Part shown: one piece after another, positions 1-5,895 of the stretch
Layout: each line of letters starts with the position of its first letter
Numbering within the stretch: the stretch's first letter is position 1
Assembly (NCBI GenBank): GCA_018812885.1
Contig: JAHJCW010000156.1
Span: 1-6,651 of the forward strand
From: a bacterium
GTDB lineage: Bacteria > Fidelibacterota > Marinisomatia > Marinisomatales > JAHJCW01
Reading direction: 5' to 3'
DNA: 6,651 bases
Position numbers and translations under genes: made by a program
Notes under the pieces: model-generated
Told to the model about the DNA's origin: nothing
Database searches by the model: none
Seen by the model: only the letters and a program-made list of their open reading frames with translations

Positions 1-87
1 CGCTCTGATACGATGGAAACAAAACTGAATTCCATCGCGCTCGGGTTATTAATTTATCATAATCAATTTAAAATGAGATGTTCATGA
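1..87 (+). CDS. C-terminal end of an unidentified upstream gene (partial)
   Basis: Frame 1 is open from the first base of the window to a TGA at 85-87, giving 28 codons that end in ...YHNQFKMRCS. The other two plus frames hit stops within the first 28 bases. The TGA overlaps the ATG at 84-86 as ATGA, the classic four-base overlap of translationally coupled genes. That is the main reason to read this as the tail of a real gene rather than a leader. The visible residues are too few to identify a family. The alternative is an untranslated leader carrying the aminotransferase promoter, though I saw no convincing -35/-10 pair. A chance open frame of 28 codons is not improbable, so confidence is moderate. 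Confidence 0.45.
   Translation, partial: RSDTMETKLNSIALGLLIYHNQFKMRCS
75..78 (+). promoter_or_regulatory. Weak ribosome binding site deciding the aminotransferase start
   Basis: GAGA at 75-78 lies 5 nt before the ATG at 84, a workable Shine-Dalgarno distance. It would abut or overlap the alternative ATG at 78. Together with the ATGA overlap at 84-87, this favours initiation at 84. Confidence 0.4.
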
Positions 88-1412
88 ACAAATCAAAATT
101 TCCACTCGACAAAACTGTCCTAAATAATATTATTAAAGACCACGAGGTTGACCTCAATAACATCGGTATCCGTGAATTAAAACGTCTTGTAGATAATTTA
201 GCCGATCAATATAAAGTTGATTTTCTACATTTTGAATTCGGTGTACCTGGCATACCGGCTGATAGATTAGGACCTGAAGAGGAAATTCGCGTACTTACTG
301 AAGACAAGAAATTACCTTCAACTTACCCACCATTTGATGGCATCCCACGTCTTAAAAAAGCAACAGCTGACTTTGTGAAAGCATTTATAAATATTGATGT
401 CGAACCGGAAAACTGTATACCTACCGTAGGAGCGATGCATGGAGGTTTTATCGCGCAAGCAATTGCTGGTCGCAGATTTAAAAAGGCTGATACTATTTTA
501 TATCTTGATCCCGGATTTCCGGTAAATAAACTTCAAACAAAATTTCTTGGACTAAAATATGCTTCTATTGATTTATATGACTATCGCGGTAAAATATTAG
601 CAAAAAAACTTGAAAAAAAACTATCAACCAGGAAAATAGGATCTGTATTGTGGTCAAGTCCAAACAATCCTACCTGGTTGTGTTTAAAGGATGAAGAATT
701 AAAAATGATTGGAGGATTACTAACTAAATATGATGTTGTAGGAATAGAAGATTCAGCATATTTTGGAATGGATTTTCGTTTTGATTATGGAGTTCCTCAC
801 AAACCGCCATTTCAACCAACCGTAGCCAATTATACAGATAATTATATTATCATAATATCAAGTTCAAAAATGTTTAGTTATGCCGGTCAAAGAATCGCTG
901 TTGCGATAGTTTCACCTAAATTAGCCAAAAAGAAGTATAGCAATCTAAAAAAATATTATGATACAAAATCATTTGGACATGCCTTTGTGCACGGCGGAAT
1001 TTATCCCACAACCGCGGGTGTTCCACAATCACCGCAACATGCCTTATCGGCACTGTTCGAAGCAACCTGCCAAGGTAAATATGATTATCTCAGCAAGGTT
1101 CGTACCTATGGGAAGCGCGCTAATGAAGCGAAAAAAATATTTTTAAATAATGGTTTTGAATTATTATACAATAAAGACGTGGAGGAACCTATTGCTGATG
1201 GGTTTTATTTCACTATAAAACGCAAGGATATGACAGGTGGCGAACTGTTACATATCATGCTACTATTTGGTATATCAGGAATCCCGATGAGACCAACAGG
1301 AACTAAGCGCGAAGGCATACGGATTTGTGTATCTCTAGTACAACAAGAACAATATGGAGAACTTGAAAAACGTGTAAAAGCATTAAATAATTATTTAACA
1401 ATATCAGGATAA
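84..1412 (+). CDS. PLP-dependent aminotransferase, class I/II (fold type I)
   Basis: Predicted cytosolic pyridoxal-phosphate enzyme transferring an amino group between an amino acid and a 2-oxoacid; the substrate cannot be read from sequence. Numbering from the ATG at 84 (442 aa), the class I/II landmarks appear in order: YPPFDGIPRLKKA near 81-93; a glycine-containing cofactor-phosphate segment, PTVGAMHGG, near 113-121; SSPNNPTW with the conserved Asn at about 195; IEDSAYFG with Asp223 and Tyr226; SSSKMFSYAGQR with the Schiff-base Lys262 and the phosphate-binding Arg270; and REGIRIC with the substrate-carboxylate Arg at about 413. All expected catalytic residues are present and the length is normal to slightly long for the family. 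An ATG at 78 in the same frame would add two residues (MF). I prefer 84 because of the ATGA overlap and the spacing of the weak GAGA site. upp follows after only 4 nt, so the two are probably cotranscribed. It could be an aspartate- or aromatic-type aminotransferase; the family call is firm, the substrate is not. Confidence 0.93.
   Translation: MNKSKFPLDKTVLNNIIKDHEVDLNNIGIRELKRLVDNLADQYKVDFLHFEFGVPGIPADRLGPEEEIRVLTEDKKLPSTYPPFDGIPRLKKATADFVKAFINIDVEPENCIPTVGAMHGGFIAQAIAGRRFKKADTILYLDPGFPVNKLQTKFLGLKYASIDLYDYRGKILAKKLEKKLSTRKIGSVLWSSPNNPTWLCLKDEELKMIGGLLTKYDVVGIEDSAYFGMDFRFDYGVPHKPPFQPTVANYTDNYIIIISSSKMFSYAGQRIAVAIVSPKLAKKKYSNLKKYYDTKSFGHAFVHGGIYPTTAGVPQSPQHALSALFEATCQGKYDYLSKVRTYGKRANEAKKIFLNNGFELLYNKDVEEPIADGFYFTIKRKDMTGGELLHIMLLFGISGIPMRPTGTKREGIRICVSLVQQEQYGELEKRVKALNNYLTISG
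1406..1409 (+). promoter_or_regulatory. Ribosome binding site of upp, inside the end of the aminotransferase gene
   Basis: AGGA at 1406-1409 lies 7 nt before the upp ATG at 1417 and within the last codons of the aminotransferase gene. Translation of upp therefore starts from a site buried in the preceding reading frame, which supports cotranscription. Confidence 0.6.
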
Positions 1413-1416
1413 AGAA

Positions 1417-2040
1417 ATGAGCAAGATTAATATCATAAATCACTCACTAATTAAACACTCCCTTTCTGTTCTAAGAAATAAAAACACTAGCACTGAAATG
1501 TTTAGAAGACATACCGCAACAGTTTCGCAAATTTTGATTATTGAGGTGCTGAATAATATTTCAATAAAAGAAATCGTCGTTGAAACACCTCTGGATTCTG
1601 CACAGGGGCATAAAGTTCAGGAATCAATAGTATTAATTCCGGTATTGCGGGCTGGTATTTCTATGCTGTTTTCTGCACAAAATTTTTTACCCTGGGCTTC
1701 GGTAGGTTTTATTGGATTGGAAAGGGATGAAAAAACAGCTAAAGCAAGGGAGTATTATCAGAACATCCCACAAAATTTGCGAGAAAAATATGTGTTGATC
1801 CTCGACCCAATGTTAGCTACGGGAGGTTCCATAGTTGACACAATAACCGCAGTTAAACAAAAAAACCCAAAAGTGATAAATGCAGTGTGCATTGTCGGTG
1901 CTCCTGAGGGAATAGAACGATTAAAAAAGGAACATGCGGATGTTGATTTGTACATAGCAGCAATTGATTCTCATTTGGATGAAAATAAATTTATTGTACC
2001 CGGATTAGGGGATTTTGGTGATAGGTATTTTGGAACATAA
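1417..2040 (+). CDS. upp: Uracil phosphoribosyltransferase
   Basis: Cytosolic pyrimidine-salvage enzyme joining uracil to PRPP to form UMP and pyrophosphate. The 207-aa product has the usual family length (about 208-210) and its motifs in order: a substrate-side STEMFRR near 25-31, VPVLRAG at about 75-80 with the conserved Arg78, GLERDE near 100-105, the PRPP-binding loop DPMLATGGS at 130-138 (nt 1804-1830), APEG at 162-165, and the uracil-binding C-terminal signature PGLGDFGDRYFGT at 195-207. Nothing is truncated or missing. In the well-known enzymes the C-terminus commonly reads GDAGDR, so Phe200 is a mild variation next to the uracil pocket. It starts 4 nt after the aminotransferase stop with AGGA spaced 7 nt away. 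It is the last gene of the plus-strand group, and a palindrome lies 40 nt past its stop. Identity is close to certain. Confidence 0.97.
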   Translation: MSKINIINHSLIKHSLSVLRNKNTSTEMFRRHTATVSQILIIEVLNNISIKEIVVETPLDSAQGHKVQESIVLIPVLRAGISMLFSAQNFLPWASVGFIGLERDEKTAKAREYYQNIPQNLREKYVLILDPMLATGGSIVDTITAVKQKNPKVINAVCIVGAPEGIERLKKEHADVDLYIAAIDSHLDENKFIVPGLGDFGDRYFGT

Positions 2041-2064
2041 ACATTAAAGTATAAGCGCCGGACA

Positions 2065-2118
2065 AACATTTTAGAAACAAGTAGAGACGTAATATTTTAC
2101 GTCTCTACTATAAATGTT
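2065..2118. repeat. Nested palindromic element between convergent genes (GTAGAGACG core)
   Basis: The core at 2080-2109 is a perfect 13-bp inverted repeat (arms 2080-2092 and 2097-2109) around a 4-nt loop, TATT. A second 7-bp inverted pair, AACATTT at 2065-2071 and AAATGTT at 2112-2118, encloses it, so the element can be drawn as a nested hairpin of about 54 bp. It sits 40 nt after upp and 21 nt past the stop of the minus-strand gene ending at 2131. Neither side has a strong U tract (TATAAATG on plus, TTGTTTCTAA on minus), so it is not a textbook intrinsic terminator, though it may end or stabilise both transcripts. From memory, GTAGAGACG...CGTCTCTAC palindromes are dispersed repeats in several bacterial genomes; a MITE or REP-like origin is inference. 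The rest of the 90-nt gap holds nothing I recognise. Confidence 0.75.
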
Positions 2119-2130
2119 ACAGCTAAATAT

Positions 2131-2757
2131 CTATCTAATTTGCCGCCTAAATGCTCTCGGTCTATCCAAAATCTCTTTTAGAATTACAGCATTACGAATA
2201 TCTTGTGGTTCATCAAAATATTCTAAAGTATATACTTCTTTCTTTTTGCCCGGAGCAACCTTACGCTCATCAAAACGATCACTTGTTATATCAGATTTTG
2301 ACAAACCACTTGCTTTGAATTCAGCGGTTGTTTCGTCAACTTCTGTAATATCCTCCGAAACAATCTCTGATATAGGTTCAAGCACTTCCGGCTCATTTTG
2401 AAAATACGATTTGACTTGTTGCGGGTCTTCCCATTTCTTACGCATTTCCATTTTTACTTTGCCCGCGTTAATCGGTTCGGGTACAGGTTCAGGTGCCGGC
2501 TCTTCAACCGATTCCGGTTGCGGGACACCGAGAATGTCCCGCAACTTATTCGGATTGAATAGATCTTCTAACGATACAGGTCGTGGTGGACGCTGTGAAG
2601 CTTTTTCTTTTTGAGGTTCACTTCTCTGTTGTGAAGTTGGAACCCTTTGGGGCTTTGGCGGCTGAGCTTCAGTTTTTTGTTGTTGGCGTTTTCGTTTCGC
2701 CAGTGCCTGCAATAAATAAAATAAAAGTAGAAATATCCAAATGCCGATGCCTTCCAT
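2131..2757 (-). CDS. Unrecognised membrane-anchored Pro/Glu-rich protein, last gene of the NfeD-FloA group
   Basis: Function unknown. The 208-aa product begins with one hydrophobic helix (about 4-20) followed at once by KRKRQQQK. By the positive-inside rule this predicts an N-terminal anchor with the bulk of the protein in the cytoplasm. Residues 31-60 are rich in Pro, Gln, Lys and Arg. A short segment, VSLEDLFNPNKLRDILG (61-77), looks like an amphipathic binding motif. Residues 80-97 are a Pro/Glu stretch, followed by an acidic, probably disordered region to about 145. The C-terminus, DIRNAVILKEILDRPRAFRR (186-205), is probably helical. I recall similar ILREAIILxEILxxPRALR endings in uncharacterised proteins of Firmicutes and FCB bacteria. 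It lies 12 nt after floA, where Bacillus has the short yqfB gene, so a FloA- or NfeD-associated adaptor is a reasonable inference. The ATG at 2755-2757 has AGGAG at 2767-2771 with a 9-nt spacer. Confidence 0.85.
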   Translation of the reverse strand: MEGIGIWIFLLLFYLLQALAKRKRQQQKTEAQPPKPQRVPTSQQRSEPQKEKASQRPPRPVSLEDLFNPNKLRDILGVPQPESVEEPAPEPVPEPINAGKVKMEMRKKWEDPQQVKSYFQNEPEVLEPISEIVSEDITEVDETTAEFKASGLSKSDITSDRFDERKVAPGKKKEVYTLEYFDEPQDIRNAVILKEILDRPRAFRRQIR

Positions 2758-2766
2758 CAGACTAAG

Positions 2767-2771
2767 CTCCT
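2767..2771 (-). promoter_or_regulatory. Ribosome binding site overlapping the floA stop codon
   Basis: On the minus strand AGGAG (2767-2771) shares bases with the TAG stop of floA (2770-2772) and lies 9 nt before the ATG of the downstream gene. Ribosomes terminating on floA would sit on this site, which supports translational coupling. Confidence 0.65.
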
Positions 2772-3771
2772 ATTTGCTACCTTTTTCAGTTTTTTTACTA
2801 CCTGTCCCGGCGATACTGTCGCGCATACCCGTATCAGATTTTATATTACCTAAATTATAATAATCAAATACACCAAGATTACCTTCACGGAAGGCCTGAG
2901 CCATTGCTTTAGGAACTTCCGCTTCTGCTTTTACTACGAGAGCCTGCATCTCTTGGGTGCGAGCTTTCATTTCTTGTTCCTCGGCAACTGCCATTGCACG
3001 GCGGGTTTCTGCTCTCGCCTGAGCGACTCGTAAATCAGCTTCTGCTTGATCGGCTTGTAAACGTGCCCCGATATTTTTGCCAACGTCAAGATCGGCAATA
3101 TCTATTGATAAAATCTCATATGCCGTACCAGCATCTAATCCTTTGTGCAATACTGCTTTAGAAATACTATCCGGATTTTCCAAAACACGAGAATATTTCT
3201 CTGACGAACCAATGGCACTTACAATACCCTCGCCAACACGCGCAATAATAGTCTCATCGGTGGCTCCTCCTACTAAACCGGAGATATTTGTTCGCACTGT
3301 AACACGGGCACGAGCTTTCAACTCGATACCATCTTTTGCCACCGCAGAAAGATATCCTTCTTTTGGAGCATCAATAACTCGCGGATAAACACTCGTTTGA
3401 ACAGCAGTCTTAATATCGCGTCCTGCCAGGTCAATCGCTGTTGCGGTTTCAAATGACAGATCAATATTCGCTTTGTCTGCAGCAATTAACGCAAAAACAA
3501 CATTGGCTACGTTCCCGCCGGCCAAGTAATGTGTTTCCAACATATCAGGACTTATGTGTGTAAGACCAGCTTTATGTGTATTAATAACTCCGTCGGTAAT
3601 TAACTTTGGGGGTATTTTCCTTAGGCGCATACGAATCAAGTCAAGAATTGTAATTTTACCCAAACCAACACTAACAACCGCTTGAATCCACATCCCGACC
3701 GGTACAAAGTAGAATAGTACCAATAGAAATATTATTACAAAACCAAGCAATATCAATGAAATTATACTCAT
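2770..3771 (-). CDS. floA: Flotillin-like protein FloA (SPFH/UPF0365 family)
   Basis: Membrane scaffold that assembles into foci in functional membrane microdomains; in Bacillus it supports membrane fluidity control, secretion and signalling complexes. The 333-aa length matches Bacillus YqfA/FloA (about 331). Order: a hydrophobic membrane segment at about 3-26; the family-specific [14 protein letters not shown] at 48-61; [11 protein letters not shown] at 81-91; [10 protein letters not shown] at 94-103; an SPFH/PHB domain spanning roughly 50-230; an Ala/Glu-rich coiled-coil region at about 238-292 that mediates oligomerisation in the family; and [21 protein letters not shown] at 302-322. The tail is short and Lys-rich. 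The start at 3769-3771 has a perfect AGGAGG 5 nt upstream. It follows the NfeD gene by 17 nt, the pairing expected for this family because NfeD proteins are the usual partners of SPFH proteins. No key region is missing. Confidence 0.96.
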   Translation of the reverse strand: MSIISLILLGFVIIFLLVLFYFVPVGMWIQAVVSVGLGKITILDLIRMRLRKIPPKLITDGVINTHKAGLTHISPDMLETHYLAGGNVANVVFALIAADKANIDLSFETATAIDLAGRDIKTAVQTSVYPRVIDAPKEGYLSAVAKDGIELKARARVTVRTNISGLVGGATDETIIARVGEGIVSAIGSSEKYSRVLENPDSISKAVLHKGLDAGTAYEILSIDIADLDVGKNIGARLQADQAEADLRVAQARAETRRAMAVAEEQEMKARTQEMQALVVKAEAEVPKAMAQAFREGNLGVFDYYNLGNIKSDTGMRDSIAGTGSKKTEKGSK

Positions 3772-3776
3772 TTTAT

Positions 3777-3782
3777 CCTCCT
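3777..3782 (-). promoter_or_regulatory. Consensus Shine-Dalgarno of floA
   Basis: AGGAGG on the minus strand at 3777-3782, 5 nt before the floA ATG and within the 17-nt gap after the NfeD gene. It is the strongest site in the window, suggesting high translation of floA relative to the NfeD gene, whose own site is weak. Confidence 0.7.
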
Positions 3783-3788
3783 AAAATT

Positions 3789-5147
3789 CTATTTATTAAT
3801 TTTTCGTACGACAACTCGATTGCCGTCGACTTTGATTATTTTAACTTTTTCACCATCCTCGATAAAAGTACCTTCGCTAACAACAAATATTCTCTTATCA
3901 CCAATTGTAGCCCAACCAGATGGGTGTAAATCTGTTTCTGCTAATCCCTCTTGTCCAACCTTATCTTCTAATCCCAATGATGTATCATAACCGCGTTCAT
4001 GATCTTGTACATCAGGTGTGGCTAACTTTCTCCAAAATTTTGTTTTTGTCATCAATTTGAATAACAACACCAAGCCAATCAATCCGCCAATGATTCCAAT
4101 TGTTAAACCAGTCATCGCCATATCTGTGACCTCCTCTCCAACCGGGATATCCGGTAATAATAGTCGATATAAACCAAATACAACTATTATAATTCCGCCG
4201 ATACCGGCTATACCAAAACCCGGTATCACAATCATTTCTATTAGTAATAGTAGTAATCCAACAAAAATAATAAGCATATCAGTTGCGGATGCTAATTCCG
4301 CAATATAGCCCGAACCAAGAGCCAGGGCTAAACAAACAGCGCCAATAGTACCCGACACGCCCCAGCCCGGTTGCTGTAACTCAAATAAAATACCCAAAAA
4401 CCCAAAAGTCATCAATAAGGATGCAACTACCGGATTAGTTAAAAATCTTACGATTGCTTCAGACCAAGTCGCCTTGGTCAATTTTACTACAGCGTTAGAC
4501 AAATTTAATTCAGCAAGCAGATCATCAAATGTTTCAGCTTCCCCGTCCGCAATTTTATATTTCTTAGCAAGTTCCGTAGTCAATGTAATTAGCTTGCCTT
4601 CCTTGCGTCCTTCTAAATCAGTTACCTCAACAGAATCGCCATTTATAATAAGATGTGTAAAGCTTAATTCCTCGTCCACCATCCCTTTGGCAATTTCAAC
4701 GTTCCGTCCTGTGCTTTCAGCTGTTGAAGCCATCTCTTCGCGCATATAAGATATTACCTTTTCACTGCCTTTTTTCCCTTGCATATCAACTGCCGTGGCC
4801 GCACCAATTGTACCTCCGCTTGTCATATAAATTTTATCACAAGACAGAGATATTAACGCACCGGCTGATATCGCTCGGCGATTTATAAAAGCAACCGTCA
4901 ACAGTGGTGAGTCTAAAATTGCATCTTTGATTTGCGTAGCAGCATCAATGCGACCACCGAAAGTATCGATATCAAATATTACTGCAATTGCACCTTCTTT
5001 AGCGGCTGTTTTAAGCGACCGCTCAATAAATGGTGGAAGTCCTAAGTCTATCGTACCTTCAATCGGTACACGATATACTAATGAATCGGGAACTGCAAAG
5101 AGAGAAGATGATAATAATATAATTAGTAGTATAATTGCTTTCTTCAT
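3789..5147 (-). CDS. Long NfeD-family membrane protein (ClpP-class N-domain, membrane domain, OB-fold C-domain)
   Basis: Membrane-bound partner of SPFH/flotillin proteins. The 452 aa follow the long-NfeD layout: signal peptide or anchor at 1-18; a ClpP/crotonase-like domain at about 22-215 with VPIEGTIDLGL, the oxyanion-loop region DTFGGRIDAA (61-70) and RAISAGALIS with candidate nucleophile Ser94; a membrane region with about four to five hydrophobic helices near 238-256, 264-284, 288-308, 312-330 and 345-366; and a soluble OB-fold domain at about 392-450 (GWATIGDKRIFVVSEG). Members of the family such as archaeal PH1510 use a Ser/Lys dyad. By my unaided alignment the Lys position before GRN falls on Ala140, so peptidase activity is uncertain. 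The loop reads TFGG instead of TPGG. It resembles Bacillus YqeZ in layout and in lying directly upstream of floA. The ATG at 5145-5147 begins a good signal sequence (MKKAIILLIILL), but its only upstream SD-like bases (AGG at 5160-5162) are 12 nt away, so initiation may be weak or coupled. Confidence 0.93.
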   Translation of the reverse strand: MKKAIILLIILLSSSLFAVPDSLVYRVPIEGTIDLGLPPFIERSLKTAAKEGAIAVIFDIDTFGGRIDAATQIKDAILDSPLLTVAFINRRAISAGALISLSCDKIYMTSGGTIGAATAVDMQGKKGSEKVISYMREEMASTAESTGRNVEIAKGMVDEELSFTHLIINGDSVEVTDLEGRKEGKLITLTTELAKKYKIADGEAETFDDLLAELNLSNAVVKLTKATWSEAIVRFLTNPVVASLLMTFGFLGILFELQQPGWGVSGTIGAVCLALALGSGYIAELASATDMLIIFVGLLLLLIEMIVIPGFGIAGIGGIIIVVFGLYRLLLPDIPVGEEVTDMAMTGLTIGIIGGLIGLVLLFKLMTKTKFWRKLATPDVQDHERGYDTSLGLEDKVGQEGLAETDLHPSGWATIGDKRIFVVSEGTFIEDGEKVKIIKVDGNRVVVRKINK

Positions 5148-5173
5148 ATTATAATTTTACCTGTAAACCTCTT

Positions 5174-5202
5174 AATAAACAATGAAACATAAAATGTTTA
5201 TT
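5174..5202 (-). other. Small AT-rich inverted repeats at the end of the LiaF-like gene
   Basis: Two mutually exclusive pairings occur here: AAACAT (5185-5190) with ATGTTT (5194-5199), and AATAAAC (5174-5180) with GTTTATT (5196-5202). Both overlap the LiaF-like stop codon (5198-5200) and lie in the 50-nt gap before the NfeD gene. The stems are AT-rich and weak. They could modulate mRNA stability or be chance. Confidence 0.25.
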
Positions 5203-5881
5203 TAATCTCTACACCGCCAAATGCGACTGTACAATGTATGTAAACATTATTCCCATTTTTTATTTTCAATTTACCCCTTGATTTATTTTCAATTCCACCA
5301 AATATTGGTGTGCCAGTAATAATTACATTCCAATCCTCAGGAACAGTGATGTCGACACCTCCGAATAGAGCAGTCGCATGTATTTTACAACCATCGGCAG
5401 CTATTTTAGCGTCCCGCATATCAAGTTCAACGCCACCAAACAATGCCATTGTCTCACCACCCTTAAAATTTTGCGAAGTTATAGTATGTTCAACTCCACC
5501 AAACACAGCATTTGAGTGTATATAGTCATCGCTGGTTGTTGATTCCTCAGTTAATTTCCACTTTCCGTGCCTACCTTTAAAAACCATAGATAGTCCAATA
5601 AATATTAAAATCAGCGGCCAAAGTTTCCAAACACTACTCCAATGGAATATATCGTGAACTGTTAATAACAGTACACCACCAATCAGGATAAAAATTAATC
5701 CTGCGCCTTTATCTTGCCCCTGTAATTTTATTAATCCAATTATTATGAAAATTGCGGGCCACCAGTCTGATATTACTCCACCAAAATTCATTGTTGTAAA
5801 TGTATCGAGTAGAAATAAAGCTCCAACCAAAATTAGAACAAATCCCACCCAACTGTTTTGACTATGTTTATACTGTGTCAT
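5198..5881 (-). CDS. LiaF-like membrane protein with duplicated two-helix module and FGGV-repeat C-domain
   Basis: Probable inner-membrane protein of the LiaF / cell-wall-active-antibiotic-response family (DUF5668-type membrane part plus LiaF-type C-domain). In Firmicutes LiaF inhibits the LiaRS envelope-stress two-component system; no histidine kinase or regulator is visible here, so that role is not shown. The 227 aa split in two. Residues 11-102 hold about four helices as two similar halves: WVGFVLILVGALFLLD...WPAIFIIIGL (11-50) and AGLIFILIGGVLLL...WPLILIFIGL (60-97). Residues 120-227 form a beta-rich domain in which FGG(V/I) recurs five times, at 127, 148, 173, 194 and 221, mostly followed by E or D, which suggests a stacked-strand fold. 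The ATG at 5879-5881 has AAAGGAG (5888-5894) with a 6-nt spacer. The gene follows the CoA-transferase gene by 14 nt and precedes NfeD by 50 nt, placing it in the membrane module. LiaF-like is a family-level call; the exact function is unknown. Confidence 0.85.
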   Translation of the reverse strand: MTQYKHSQNSWVGFVLILVGALFLLDTFTTMNFGGVISDWWPAIFIIIGLIKLQGQDKGAGLIFILIGGVLLLTVHDIFHWSSVWKLWPLILIFIGLSMVFKGRHGKWKLTEESTTSDDYIHSNAVFGGVEHTITSQNFKGGETMALFGGVELDMRDAKIAADGCKIHATALFGGVDITVPEDWNVIITGTPIFGGIENKSRGKLKIKNGNNVYIHCTVAFGGVEIK

Positions 5882-5887
5882 ATTTTA

Positions 5888-5894
5888 CTCCTTT
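5888..5894 (-). promoter_or_regulatory. Ribosome binding site of the LiaF-like gene
   Basis: AAAGGAG on the minus strand, 6 nt before the ATG and ending 1 nt past the CoA-transferase stop (5896-5898). The whole 14-nt gap is thus taken up by the translation start signal, leaving no room for a separate promoter. Confidence 0.65.
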
Positions 5895-5895
5895 G

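Noticed and set aside
78..80. ATG at 78 as the aminotransferase start
   Set aside because: The only SD-like bases (75-78) would be too close, whereas the ATG at 84 has suitable spacing and an ATGA overlap. The difference is two residues and cannot be fully excluded.
2080..2109. Palindrome as a classical rho-independent terminator
   Set aside because: The stem is strong, but neither flank has a run of U residues, so I list it as a repeat with possible 3'-end function.
2114..2401. Plus-strand open frame opposite the Pro/Glu-rich gene
   Set aside because: It is antisense to a well-supported gene with its own SD site, its product is a Ser-rich shadow without recognisable motifs, and it lacks a good SD.
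3077..3388. Plus-strand 103-aa open frame opposite floA
   Set aside because: It is antisense to an unmistakable FloA coding region; it has no motif and no family resemblance.
5148..5153. TATAAT on the minus strand, resembling a -10 box for the NfeD gene
   Set aside because: It abuts the ATG at 5147, so a transcript from it would begin inside the coding region. No -35 partner is evident; it is probably AT-rich chance.
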